A stretch of DNA of 64,000 bases. Origin: Anaerosporobacter faecicola. Its GTDB lineage: Bacteria; Bacillota; Clostridia; Lachnospirales; Lachnospiraceae. A program made the position numbers and the translations under genes. Every line of letters begins with the position of its first letter. Position 1 is the stretch's first letter. The DNA lies in NCBI RefSeq assembly GCF_012070565.1, contig NZ_JAAQRO010000009.1:62001-126000 (forward strand). The letters run 5' to 3'. Shown here piece after piece: positions 46,396 through 55,344 of the stretch. The notes under the pieces are model-generated. The model made no database searches. It saw only the letters and a list, made by a program, of their open reading frames with translations, and had not been told where the DNA came from.

Positions 46396-46422
46396 TTAAA
46401 CTAAGATTGAAGGAATGAACCT

Positions 46423-48207
46423 ATGAATAAAAGTGCTATTTTACATATTCCGCTATCCCAGTATGCATTTGCAACAGGAGAACATAGCTTGACGATTCGG
46501 ATTCGTACGGGTAGGGATGATCTCACATCCTGTATTCTGTATTACGGAGATCGTGCTTGTAATTTTACACCAGTACGATTCGATCCATTACCAATGAAAA
46601 AAATTGGGGATGACAGCTTATATTCCTATTATGAAGCAAATTTGGAGAGCGATTATAACCGTATCTGTTATTATTTCAAATTAGAGAAAAATGAAGAATG
46701 GTATTATTACTATGCTGACCAATTTACAAAACAGTTAGCAGATGTGACGATTGATTCACACATTATTGAAGGTAGAAGTGAATATTACCAATATCCTTAC
46801 ATTTTGCGAGAGGAAATCGTTGATGTCCCAGAGTGGTTTAAGGACGCCATTGTCTATAATATATTTCCAGATAGTTTTGCTGATCAATACCGAGATATCT
46901 CTCAAACAGCAAAGAACTTACAAGTAAAACTGCAGAATTCCAACGCCGCAGAGGAGTATACAACGAGTTCTAAAGCAAGGCTGGGAGGAACCATTGAAGG
47001 AATCAGAAAGAATCTGGATTACATCAAAGAGCTTGGTTTTAACTGTATTTACTTGAATCCAATCTTTGTTGCTGGGGAAAGTCATAAGTATGATATCTTG
47101 GATTATTACCATATTGACCCATGCTTTGGAACGGATGAGGATTTTGCAACACTTGTCAAGGAAATCCATGCACTTGGAATGCACATTATCATTGATGGAG
47201 TATTTAACCATTGTAGTTGGTATTTCTTCGCATTTGAAGATGTGGTTCGGCATGGAAGAGATTCTGCATATGTAGATTGGTTCTATGATCTGAATTTCCC
47301 TGTTATCAGACCAGAGGATGCACAAGACACACCTCAGTATGCATGTTTTGCTTATGAAAGAAAAATGCCAAAACTAAATACCTCCAATGAAGAGGTACAG
47401 GAGTATTTTGCTAAGGTTGGAGAGTATTGGATTCAAACCTATGGGGTGGATGGCTGGCGTCTTGATGTTGCCAACGAAATTGATCGAAACTTTTGGCGTA
47501 GATTCCGACAAGCAGTAAGAAATGTGAACAAAGAAGCAGTGCTGATTGGAGAAGTATGGGAGGATTCCTCTTCTTGGTTGCGTGGAGATGCATTCGATTC
47601 CACGATGAATTATGATTTCAGAAAACATTGTAGATCCTTCTTTGCCCTTCATGAGATCACAGGAAAACAATTCACGGAGAGAGTTCTACAGATGTATCTA
47701 CGATATCCAAGTAATCTTTCTGTTGGTCAGTTAAATCTTCTAGATAGTCATGATGTACCACGTTTCCTATCCCTTTGTAAGGAAGAGGAGAATACATATT
47801 GTCAAGCGATTGTATTTCTTATCTTATTTCCAGGAGTACCTAGTGTGTTCTATGGAGATGAAAAAGGTGTAGTGGGAATCACGGAGAATGAATATCGGCA
47901 GCCGATGCCTTGGAAAAAAGAAGATGAGACAGCAGTGAAGATCACAGATTTGCTGCGTTCGTTACTTGCAATTCGAAAAAGGTATCTGCATGCACTTGAT
48001 CCGTTTACAATGGGATATGAGAAAGAAACACCAGACGTAATCTACCTAAGCCGCCAGACGAAGAAAGGTACGCTCATGGCCTGGTTTAATGGGTCCTCGG
48101 ATCTTTTCACAATAGATAAGAGGAAGATGGGGACAATTCTATTAAGCGCAGGATATCATGAGGGATTCTTAGAAGGAAGAGGTTTTGTAGTTACCTGGCA
48201 AGAATAA
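46423..48207 (+). CDS. GH13 alpha-glucosidase/cyclomaltodextrinase (neopullulanase type)
   Basis: 594 residues without signal peptide, so cytoplasmic. An N-terminal CBM34-like domain (about 1-125: LTIRIRTGRDDLTSCILYYG) is followed by the catalytic barrel. Conserved regions are DGVFNHCSWYFFAF (region I), GWRLDVANE with nucleophile D348, LIGEVWED with acid/base E377, and LLDSHDVPR with D444. This order and the CBM34 match the GH13_20 group (cyclomaltodextrinase, maltogenic amylase, neopullulanase). It would hydrolyse imported maltodextrins. Confidence 0.9.
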   Translation: MNKSAILHIPLSQYAFATGEHSLTIRIRTGRDDLTSCILYYGDRACNFTPVRFDPLPMKKIGDDSLYSYYEANLESDYNRICYYFKLEKNEEWYYYYADQFTKQLADVTIDSHIIEGRSEYYQYPYILREEIVDVPEWFKDAIVYNIFPDSFADQYRDISQTAKNLQVKLQNSNAAEEYTTSSKARLGGTIEGIRKNLDYIKELGFNCIYLNPIFVAGESHKYDILDYYHIDPCFGTDEDFATLVKEIHALGMHIIIDGVFNHCSWYFFAFEDVVRHGRDSAYVDWFYDLNFPVIRPEDAQDTPQYACFAYERKMPKLNTSNEEVQEYFAKVGEYWIQTYGVDGWRLDVANEIDRNFWRRFRQAVRNVNKEAVLIGEVWEDSSSWLRGDAFDSTMNYDFRKHCRSFFALHEITGKQFTERVLQMYLRYPSNLSVGQLNLLDSHDVPRFLSLCKEEENTYCQAIVFLILFPGVPSVFYGDEKGVVGITENEYRQPMPWKKEDETAVKITDLLRSLLAIRKRYLHALDPFTMGYEKETPDVIYLSRQTKKGTLMAWFNGSSDLFTIDKRKMGTILLSAGYHEGFLEGRGFVVTWQE

Positions 48208-48580
48208 GGATTAATGAATCCATAGATAAGTTATGAATTAAGCTTTTTTATAAGCAAGATACGAATAAACAAGATATTGATAAACCAACATATTAATAAG
48301 AGAAGATTAATAGACAAAATTTTTGTAAACAAGATATCAATAGACAATTCACCATAAACACATATTGATACGATGATTTGAGTGAAATGATTATTTTTCC
48401 ACTAGTTTCATCCTATTGCTGCGCATGATGTGCGTTTGCAAAAAGAAATCAATTGTGATTTTGATGAGTTGTCTATTTTATTTCTGTGGTAGATTTCCTC
48501 CAAATCTTTTCCCGTTGAGGGGGGAGACTTAAGAAACCCTTATTAATCGCGTCTCGTACTTTTTTTGCGTAGCTCCGCTT
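48208..48580. other. Gene-free AT-rich stretch with a second degenerate repeat and a possible terminator
   Basis: No ORF is supported. Units of about 13-16 bases starting AAGAT/AACAT and ending AATAAAC/AATAGAC run from 48256 to 48372 (see the repeat entry). The stretch 48490-48570 is richer in G and C and holds GATTT/AAATC and GAGAC/GTCTC pairings. The latter (48524-48528 with 48551-48555) is followed by T7 at 48560 and may be a weak terminator of the sugar operon. Confidence 0.35.
48256..48372. repeat. Second degenerate short tandem repeat after the sugar operon
   Basis: About eight units of 13-16 bases, for example AAGATACGAATAAAC, AAGATATTGATAAACC, AAGATATCAATAGAC, in the gap after the GH13 gene. 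The composition resembles the repeat at 44461 but the period is shorter. Confidence 0.5.
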
Positions 48581-48583
48581 TAG

Positions 48584-48612
48584 TTGACAAAAATTATAGA
48601 ACAATTTATAAT
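48584..48612 (+). promoter_or_regulatory. Consensus sigma-A promoter of the alaS leader
   Basis: TTGACA (48584-48589), exactly 17 bases, TATAAT (48607-48612). Transcription should begin near 48619, giving a leader of about 300 bases before alaS. Confidence 0.88.
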
Positions 48613-48618
48613 AGATTA

Positions 48619-48921
48619 CTAGTATTAGGACGACTGCTCGCAGTACGTGTTTTTCATATAATAAGAAAGTCTTTCGACAATCTTATTATATAAACCCGCC
48701 GTGGGATGCGCTGGCACATAGGTAGATATCAGCTAACGATGACTGTGCTCGGCGTGGAGAACAAATTGTACTTTGATACTGTTATTAAAGCGAGAGTGTA
48801 CGAAGTACACTTTGTTATATAATAGGACAGTCCTTCGACTTCCCTATTATAAAACTGAAATAGGAAGTATGTGGCAATTACTGCACACACGAATAGAATA
48901 TATACGCAGGAGGCAAACACA
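48619..48921 (+). ncRNA. Long structured 5' leader of alaS, type unknown
   Basis: The leader folds by eye into ordered elements. An 11-bp hairpin (48656-48666 with 48681-48691) is capped by GTC-TTTC-GAC. A two-level stem pairs CGCCG with CGGCG and GCACA with TGTGC (about 48697-48754). A perfect GTGTAC/GTACAC hairpin lies at about 48796-48810. A second AT-rich hairpin (TATAATAGG 48818-48826 with 48843-48851) is capped by AGTC-CTTC-GACT. The first and last hairpins are near copies. No T-box sequence or Ala specifier was found. It probably regulates alaS, but I do not recognise the class. Confidence 0.55.
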
Positions 48922-51576
48922 GTGAAAGTGTATGGACTTAACGATTTAAGAAGAATGTATTTAGAGTTTTTTGAAAGCAAAGAGCATTTAAGATTGAATA
49001 GTTTTTCTTTGGTTCCAAGAAATGATAAGAGTTTATTGCTCATTAATTCTGGTATGGCACCTCTAAAACCTTACTTTACAGGACAAGAGATTCCTCCAAG
49101 AAAAAGAGTAACGACTTGTCAAAAATGTATTCGTACAGGTGATATTGAGAATGTAGGTAAGACTGCTCGTCATCTTACTTTTTTTGAAATGCTTGGTAAT
49201 TTCTCTTTTGGAGATTATTTTAAAAAAGAAGCAATTGCTTGGTCATGGGAATTCCTTACGGAAGTGGTTGGTTTAGATGCAGATCGCCTCTATCCTTCCA
49301 TCTATTTTGAAGATGATGAAGCGTTTGATATCTGGACAAAACAAATTGGTGTAGCACCAGACCGTATTACTCGTTTCGAGAGAGATGAGAATGGGGATTG
49401 TGATAATTTCTGGGAACATGGTGCAGGCCCTTGTGGTCCATGTTCAGAAATCTATTATGACCGTGGTGAAAAGTATGGTTGCGGTAAGCCTGATTGTAAA
49501 GTTGGCTGTGAATGTGACCGTTACATGGAAGTATGGAATAATGTATTTACACAGTTCGAAAGTGATGGAAATGGTCATTATACAGAACTACAACAAAAGA
49601 ATATTGATACAGGTATGGGATTAGAACGTCTTGCAGTTGTTATTCAAGATGTAGATACCGTATTTGATGTTGATACGATTAAAGCACTTCGTGATAAGGT
49701 TTGTGAAATAGCTGGTGTTACGTATCAGACAAATGAAAAATTTGATGTTTCCATTCGTTTGATTACCGACCATATCCGTTCTGTAACCTTTATGATTTCA
49801 GATGGAATCATCCCATCGAATGAAGGACGTGGCTATGTACTTAGAAGACTTCTTCGTCGTGCTGCTCGTCATGGTAAATTACTTGGAATCAGCGGCAAAT
49901 TCCTTGCTGAATTAAGTAAAACAGTAATCAATGAGTCAAAAGATGGTTACCCAGAATTAGAAGAAAAGAAAGAATATATTCTTAAATTATTAACGATTGA
50001 AGAAGATAACTTTAACAAAACAATCGACCAAGGATTAAGTATTCTTTCTGATTTAGAAGAAAACCTTAAAAAAGAAGGTAAGAATACCTTAAGCGGAGAG
50101 GATGCTTTCAAATTATATGATACGTATGGTTTCCCTCTTGATTTGACGAAAGAAATCTTAGAAGAAAAAGGATTCCTAATCGATGAAGAAGGATTCCATA
50201 AAGCAATGAATGTACAGAGAGAAACAGCAAGAAATGCTCGTGAAGTAACAAACTACATGGGTGCTGATGTTACGGTTTACCAATCCATCGACGCAGCAAT
50301 TACCTCTGCTTTTGTTGGTTATGAAGAATTATCTTGTGATAGTAAGGTAACTGTTCTTACTACTGACAGTGAAATCGTTGACGAATTAGTAGCAGGACAA
50401 AACGGTACGATTATCGTTGATGAAACTCCTTTCTATGCAACAATGGGTGGTCAATTAAATGATACTGGTGTGATCAAAACTGCAAATGCTTCCTTTATCG
50501 TAGAAGATGTTATCAAGTTACAAGGTGGTAAGATCGGCCATGTTGGTAAGATGGAAGAAGGTATCATTAAGAAAGATGAAATGGTTACATTAATAGTTGA
50601 TGGAGATCGTAGAACAGCAACTGGTAAGAATCATACCGCTACTCATCTATTACAGAAGGCATTGAAGATGGTTCTTGGAAATCATGTTGAACAGGCGGGT
50701 TCATATGTAAGCAAAGATCGTCTACGTTTTGACTTTACACATTTTTCTGCAATGACAAAAGAAGAGATAGAAAAGGTAGAAGCAATCGTGAATGAACAGA
50801 TTGAAGCTGGTATTGCTGTTCATACAGATGTAATGTCGATTGAAGATGCAAAAAAATCTGGAGCAATGGCTCTATTTGGAGAAAAATATGGCGATTCCGT
50901 TCGTGTTGTATCTGCCGGAGACTTCAGTAAAGAACTTTGTGGTGGTACGCATGTAAGTAATACAAGTGTGATTGCAGCATTTAAGATTATCGCAGAACAA
51001 GGTGTTGCAGCTGGTGTACGTAGAATAGAAGCATTAACTGGAAAAGGTGTGTTTGAATATTATAATCACCTTGAGGATACACTAAATGATGCAGCGAAAG
51101 TTGCGAAAGCAGAGCCTACAATGTTAGCGAAGAAGATTGAAACGATGCATGAAGAGATCAAAGCACTTCAATCAGAAAATGAGAAGTTAAAGAATAAGTT
51201 AGCAAAAGATGCACTAGGCGATGTTATGAACCAAGTAGTAGAAGTGAAAGGTTTAAAAGTTCTTGCAACGAAAGTAGCTGACGTAGATATGAATGGGCTT
51301 CGTAACCTTGGTGACCAATTAAAAGAAAAATTAGGTGAAGGTGTAATCGTTCTTGCTTCTGCACAAGGCAATGATAAAGTGAATTTAATTGCAATGGCAA
51401 CAGAAGGTGCAATGAAACAAGGTGCTCATGCAGGAAATCTGATTAAATCCATAGCTTCAATCGTAGGTGGAGGCGGCGGTGGCCGTCCAAATATGGCACA
51501 AGCAGGTGGAAAAAATCCAGCAGGAATTGATGAAGCAATCGCAAAAGTTGTGGAAGTAGTAGAACAACAAGTTTAA
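48922..51576 (+). CDS. alaS: Alanyl-tRNA synthetase
   Basis: 884 residues from GTG 48922, with AGGAGG eight bases before; the longer frame back to 48871 lies in the leader. The class II core begins VKVYGLNDLRRMYLEFFESK. The motif CGPCSEIYYDRG, an insertion with Cys residues (GCGKPDCKVGCECDRY), then the editing domain with HTATHLLQKAL and CGGTHV follow, and a C-Ala domain ending in GGGGGGRPNMAQAGG. All parts are intact. Expression is likely tuned by the structured leader. Confidence 0.95.
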   Translation: MKVYGLNDLRRMYLEFFESKEHLRLNSFSLVPRNDKSLLLINSGMAPLKPYFTGQEIPPRKRVTTCQKCIRTGDIENVGKTARHLTFFEMLGNFSFGDYFKKEAIAWSWEFLTEVVGLDADRLYPSIYFEDDEAFDIWTKQIGVAPDRITRFERDENGDCDNFWEHGAGPCGPCSEIYYDRGEKYGCGKPDCKVGCECDRYMEVWNNVFTQFESDGNGHYTELQQKNIDTGMGLERLAVVIQDVDTVFDVDTIKALRDKVCEIAGVTYQTNEKFDVSIRLITDHIRSVTFMISDGIIPSNEGRGYVLRRLLRRAARHGKLLGISGKFLAELSKTVINESKDGYPELEEKKEYILKLLTIEEDNFNKTIDQGLSILSDLEENLKKEGKNTLSGEDAFKLYDTYGFPLDLTKEILEEKGFLIDEEGFHKAMNVQRETARNAREVTNYMGADVTVYQSIDAAITSAFVGYEELSCDSKVTVLTTDSEIVDELVAGQNGTIIVDETPFYATMGGQLNDTGVIKTANASFIVEDVIKLQGGKIGHVGKMEEGIIKKDEMVTLIVDGDRRTATGKNHTATHLLQKALKMVLGNHVEQAGSYVSKDRLRFDFTHFSAMTKEEIEKVEAIVNEQIEAGIAVHTDVMSIEDAKKSGAMALFGEKYGDSVRVVSAGDFSKELCGGTHVSNTSVIAAFKIIAEQGVAAGVRRIEALTGKGVFEYYNHLEDTLNDAAKVAKAEPTMLAKKIETMHEEIKALQSENEKLKNKLAKDALGDVMNQVVEVKGLKVLATKVADVDMNGLRNLGDQLKEKLGEGVIVLASAQGNDKVNLIAMATEGAMKQGAHAGNLIKSIASIVGGGGGGRPNMAQAGGKNPAGIDEAIAKVVEVVEQQV

Positions 51577-51665
51577 CAACTCTTTTGTTTAGGGTATAAG
51601 ATATTGATAGAATGTATTGCTAAGCAGAAAACTATAATTATTATAAGAATTTTTGCAAAAAATTG

Positions 51666-51694
51666 TTGACATTTATACTAGTAAATACTATAAT
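51666..51694 (+). promoter_or_regulatory. Consensus promoter for rpsU
   Basis: TTGACA (51666-51671), 17 bases, TATAAT (51689-51694), about 80 bases before the start codon. Confidence 0.85.
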
Positions 51695-51773
51695 CTTAAT
51701 AGTGCTATTCAAATTATACCCAAACAGTTGTATAGGCACAATACACAACTGGAGGGAGGTTAGGTGTGAGACT

Positions 51774-51950
51774 ATGTCAAATGTAATTGTTAAAGACAAT
51801 GAAACTTTAGATAGTGCTCTACGCAGATTCAAAAGAAACTGTGCTAAAGCAGGTATCCAACAAGAAATACGTAAAAGAGAGCATTATGAAAAGCCAAGCG
51901 TAAGACGTAAGAAGAAATCTGAGGCTGCTCGTAAACGTAAATTTAAATAG
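51774..51950 (+). CDS. rpsU: 30S ribosomal protein S21
   Basis: 58 residues: [40 protein letters not shown], then a basic tail. It binds the 3' end region of 16S rRNA in the small subunit and influences mRNA selection. ATG 51774 lies after a GGAGGGAGG site at somewhat long spacing; earlier in-frame codons lie upstream of it, near the promoter. It is monocistronic, with its own promoter and terminator, and precedes the yqfC-phoH group as in many clostridia. Confidence 0.95.
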   Translation: MSNVIVKDNETLDSALRRFKRNCAKAGIQQEIRKREHYEKPSVRRKKKSEAARKRKFK

Positions 51951-51989
51951 TTAATTATTAGTGTATAAAGCGCTACGTAAAAAGCCAAT

Positions 51990-52023
51990 AAACCCTTAAT
52001 CATTTATGATTAAGGGTTTTTTA
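51990..52023 (+). terminator. Rho-independent terminator after rpsU
   Basis: AAACCCTTAATCA pairs with TGATTAAGGGTTT around TTTA, followed by T's. Confidence 0.88.
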
Positions 52024-52165
52024 CGTTCTATCGAGATGTATGAATTTACCAATAAAAAGTATATACTATTTGTACAGCTACATATACTGTTATAGTACTT
52101 TTATGTGCGAAAGGCAGGGAAAGGCATGTTCTGTACAAAACGAAGTATTAAAGTAGTATGGCAAC

Positions 52166-52546
52166 ATGTTAATGATAATGAGTAAGAATATAAAATCAAG
52201 TCATAATACATTTAAAAAGAAATCTAAGAAAACACTGTATAAGCAATTTGATCGTTCCCAAAAGAAGGTATCACCAGAAGAAAAAGAATCGTATCTTGAA
52301 ACGTTATCAAAGAATCTTAGCCTTCCTGGAGATATGATCGCAGGAGCACCGATCATTACAACCACAGGTCGCTGTAGTTTGTGTATTGAGAATTATAAAG
52401 GAATTATTGAGTATAATTCTAATGTGATCAAAGTACAGACAAAAACCGGAAAGATTTGTGTGGAAGGAAATAATCTGATAATCAAATATTTTACCAATGA
52501 CGAGATGCGTGTAACAGGTATCGTGCATTCTATCAAATATTGTTGA
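52166..52546 (+). CDS. yqfC: Sporulation protein YqfC (YabP family)
   Basis: 126 residues. The YabP/YqfC domain lies at about 45-125 (LSLPGDMIAGAPIITTTGRC then NYKGIIEYNSNVIKV). In Bacillus it is expressed in the mother cell under sigma-E. The N-terminus is basic. No good ribosome site precedes ATG 52166 or the in-frame ATGs at 52172 and 52178, so the exact start is uncertain. yqfD follows by 15 bases, as in other spore formers. Confidence 0.85.
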   Translation: MLMIMSKNIKSSHNTFKKKSKKTLYKQFDRSQKKVSPEEKESYLETLSKNLSLPGDMIAGAPIITTTGRCSLCIENYKGIIEYNSNVIKVQTKTGKICVEGNNLIIKYFTNDEMRVTGIVHSIKYC

Positions 52547-52561
52547 CAAGGAGGACCTTCA

Positions 52562-53803
52562 TTGCTGATTCGAATTATTAAATGGTTTCGAGGGTATCTA
52601 CTGGTTCGTATCAAAGGATATTCTCCTGAACGGTTCATTAATTTATGCAGTGCTAAAGATATCCTAATCTGGGATTTGAAACAGGTTGGAGATGAGTACG
52701 AATTTTTTATTAGTGTACAAGGATTTCGACAACTGAAACAAATCGTGAAGAAAACTAAGACACGACCATACATTAAGAAAAGATACGGATTACCTTTTCT
52801 ATTACATAGATACCGCAAAAGAAAAATCTTTGCTTTTGGCGTTCTTTTGTGCTGTATCTTAGTCTATACGATGTCTTTGTTTATCTGGGAAATAAGCATA
52901 TCAGGAGAACAAAAACATACAGATGAAGCAATTCTTAAATTCTTAAAAACGAATAATATCTATACGGGCATCCAAAAGAAAAAAGTCAGTTGTCAAGAAA
53001 TTGAAGAAGAGATACGTGCCAAGTATCCTGACATTGGCTGGGTTTCAGCTGAAATAAGAGGAACAAGATTACTAATCAAATTGAAAGAAACGAACATGCC
53101 AAAAACGGTTGAAAAACGTACGGAAGTATGTCATATCGTTGCTATGAAGGATGGAATCATCACATCCATAATTACCAGAAAAGGGGTGCCACTTGTAAAG
53201 GAAGGAACCGTTGTTAAGAAAGGGGATATTCTGGTATCCGGGGTTGTTGAGATCATGGGTGATTTTGATCTGTTGATTCGGAAGGAAACGGTTGTCTCTG
53301 ATGCAGATATACGAATGAAAACGTATTATGACTATAAGGATTCGTTCCAAATGGATTATTGGAAAAAAGAGTATACAGGAAAGAAGAAAAAGGCATATAG
53401 TGTAAATATAAATGAAAATAAAATATTTTTATATAGTCCTTTTAATGTTTATAAGAAGTATGATATAATTGACAATGATGAAAAATTAAGGATCGGTAAG
53501 AATTTCTATTTACCGATATCATTTACAACTACTTGTTTTAGAGAATATGAGATGGTATCGACTACCTATACCAAGGAAGAGGCAAGTCGGATAGCAAAAG
53601 AAAAATTGCAACTTTATCTGGAAGATTTAGAGGAGAATGGGGTTACAATTCTTGAAAATAATGTTAAAATTGAATTTAGTGGGAAGAAATGCGTTACTTC
53701 TGGCAAGTTGATTGTGGAAGAAAGTGCTACCACCTATCGATCAATTGATGACAGCGAGTGGAGGAATATAGAGACTGATGAGCATAGTGGAAACGATGAT
53801 TGA
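52562..53803 (+). CDS. yqfD: Sporulation protein YqfD
   Basis: 413 residues starting at TTG 52562 behind AAGGAGG. An N-terminal domain (RIIKWFRGYLLVRIKGYSPE) precedes one membrane span (about 90-110, FAFGVLLCCILVYTMSLFIW). The large extracytoplasmic domain is typical of YqfD (GIQKKKVSCQEIEEEIRAKY, PDIGWVSAEIRGTRLLIKLK). It is needed for efficient sporulation in Bacillus relatives. It overlaps phoH by 26 bases, indicating translational coupling. Confidence 0.88.
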   Translation: MLIRIIKWFRGYLLVRIKGYSPERFINLCSAKDILIWDLKQVGDEYEFFISVQGFRQLKQIVKKTKTRPYIKKRYGLPFLLHRYRKRKIFAFGVLLCCILVYTMSLFIWEISISGEQKHTDEAILKFLKTNNIYTGIQKKKVSCQEIEEEIRAKYPDIGWVSAEIRGTRLLIKLKETNMPKTVEKRTEVCHIVAMKDGIITSIITRKGVPLVKEGTVVKKGDILVSGVVEIMGDFDLLIRKETVVSDADIRMKTYYDYKDSFQMDYWKKEYTGKKKKAYSVNINENKIFLYSPFNVYKKYDIIDNDEKLRIGKNFYLPISFTTTCFREYEMVSTTYTKEEASRIAKEKLQLYLEDLEENGVTILENNVKIEFSGKKCVTSGKLIVEESATTYRSIDDSEWRNIETDEHSGNDD

Positions 53804-54836
53804 CATACCTGTAGAACATACAAAGAATGTATTTGGTCAATTTGACTCATACATTAAGATAATCGAGAAAACATTGAATGTTACCATAGTAGCAAGAGAT
53901 GGAGCCTTAAAAGTAATTGGGCAAGATGCAAAGGTTACTAAGGCTAAAAGTGTGTTCTCCCAATTGTTGGAGCTCTCAAGAAGAGGAAATGAAATAACAG
54001 AACAACAAGTGAATTATGCACTTGCACTTGGTATGGATAATAAGGAAGAGGAGATTGTTGCAATCGATACGGACCTAATCTGTCATACCATTAATGGCAA
54101 GCCGATTAAGCCAAAGACGATTGGTCAAAAGAACTATATTGATGCAATTCGAAAGAAAATGATCGTATTTGGTATTGGTCCAGCTGGAACAGGTAAAACG
54201 TACTTGGCAATGGCAATGGCAATTACGGCTTTTAAGAATAATGAAGTGAATAAGATTATTATGACAAGACCTGCTATTGAAGCAGGAGAGAAACTAGGTT
54301 TTCTACCAGGAGATTTACAAAGTAAAGTCGATCCTTACTTAAGACCTTTGTATGATGCACTTTATCAGATTATGGGAGCGGAATCCTATGTTAGAAATTC
54401 AGAAAAAGGCTTGATTGAAGTAGCGCCTTTGGCATATATGAGAGGGCGTACACTGGATAATGCATTTATTATTCTAGATGAAGCACAGAATACAACACCA
54501 GCCCAGATGAAGATGTTTTTAACAAGAATTGGATTTGGGTCAAAAGTAATTATAACGGGTGATCAATCCCAAAAGGATTTGCCAATCGGTCAAAAATCGG
54601 GTCTTGATCATGCAATCAAGGTACTAAAGAGAGTGGATGATATTGGTTTTTGCTACTTGACTAGTCAAGATGTTGTCCGTCACCCACTTGTACAAAAGAT
54701 TGTAAAAGCATATGATGATTATGAAGCAAAAGTACAAGCAACACAAAAGGATAGTCATGTAAGTACAGATGCAGGAAAAGGAAAATATGCGAGAGAGAAA
54801 GGTCAAAGAAAGAAAACCGGAAAGGCAAGGTTTTAG
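53778..54836 (+). CDS. phoH: PhoH-family ATPase
   Basis: 352 residues. The N-terminal KH-like region (about 20-65) precedes the PhoH domain with Walker A GIGPAGTGKTYLAM (132-145) and Walker B FIILDEAQNTT. ITGDQSQKDLPIGQKSGL is the hallmark block. It is an RNA-associated ATPase of uncertain function, linked to ribosome and RNA quality together with YbeY. The tail is lysine-rich. It follows yqfD in overlap and is two bases from ybeY. Confidence 0.92.
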   Translation: MSIVETMIDIPVEHTKNVFGQFDSYIKIIEKTLNVTIVARDGALKVIGQDAKVTKAKSVFSQLLELSRRGNEITEQQVNYALALGMDNKEEEIVAIDTDLICHTINGKPIKPKTIGQKNYIDAIRKKMIVFGIGPAGTGKTYLAMAMAITAFKNNEVNKIIMTRPAIEAGEKLGFLPGDLQSKVDPYLRPLYDALYQIMGAESYVRNSEKGLIEVAPLAYMRGRTLDNAFIILDEAQNTTPAQMKMFLTRIGFGSKVIITGDQSQKDLPIGQKSGLDHAIKVLKRVDDIGFCYLTSQDVVRHPLVQKIVKAYDDYEAKVQATQKDSHVSTDAGKGKYAREKGQRKKTGKARF

Positions 54837-54837
54837 A

Positions 54838-55341
54838 ATGACAATTAATTTCGAGTATGAAACAGAAATAAAATTAAACCTGGATTATGAGACGATCATA
54901 AACCAAGTAGTTGAAATGGCTTCTGATTATGAAGAGTGTCCTTACGAAATTGAAGTGAGTGTTGTTCTGACTGATAATGAATCCATTCGACAGATTAATG
55001 CAGAAAATCGGCAGATTGATCAACCAACGGATGTATTGTCTTTCCCAATGATTGATTATGAAGAACCAGCAAACTTCACTTGGATTGAAGAGGAAGAGCC
55101 AGATTATTATTTCAATCCTGACTCAGGGGAGCTTGTATTAGGAGATATTGTAATATCTGTGGAGAAAGTAATGGAGCAGGCAGAAAAATATGGACATTCT
55201 CAAAAAAGAGAGTTAGCATTCTTAACTGCTCACAGTATGTTACATTTATTTGGATATGATCATATGGTGGATGAGGAACGTGTGGTCATGGAAGAAAAAC
55301 AAAATGAAATACTGAATAAACTTGGAATAGTAAGGGAGTAA
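54838..55341 (+). CDS. ybeY: Endoribonuclease YbeY
   Basis: 167 residues from ATG 54838, immediately after the phoH stop. It is a zinc endoribonuclease that acts in 16S rRNA 3' end maturation and ribosome quality control. The zinc motif HSMLHLFGYDH (H-x3-H-x5-H) and the upstream LGDIVIS block are intact, with TDVLSFPM before. An insertion rich in acidic residues (WIEEEEPDYYF) precedes the LGDI block. The phoH-ybeY order is widely conserved. Confidence 0.93.
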   Translation: MTINFEYETEIKLNLDYETIINQVVEMASDYEECPYEIEVSVVLTDNESIRQINAENRQIDQPTDVLSFPMIDYEEPANFTWIEEEEPDYYFNPDSGELVLGDIVISVEKVMEQAEKYGHSQKRELAFLTAHSMLHLFGYDHMVDEERVVMEEKQNEILNKLGIVRE

Positions 55342-55344
55342 AAG

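Noticed and set aside
46918-47325. Minus-strand ORF of 135 residues inside the GH13 gene
   Set aside because: Shadow of the catalytic domain; no ribosome site and no recognisable family.
48619-48921. Possible T-box leader for alaS
   Set aside because: I found no GGTGGNACC-type T-box sequence, no stem I AGAGA signature and no alanine specifier in a suitable position.
53778-53803. Frameshift between yqfD and phoH because the frames overlap by 26 bases
   Set aside because: Both proteins are complete at the join; the overlap is ordinary translational coupling.
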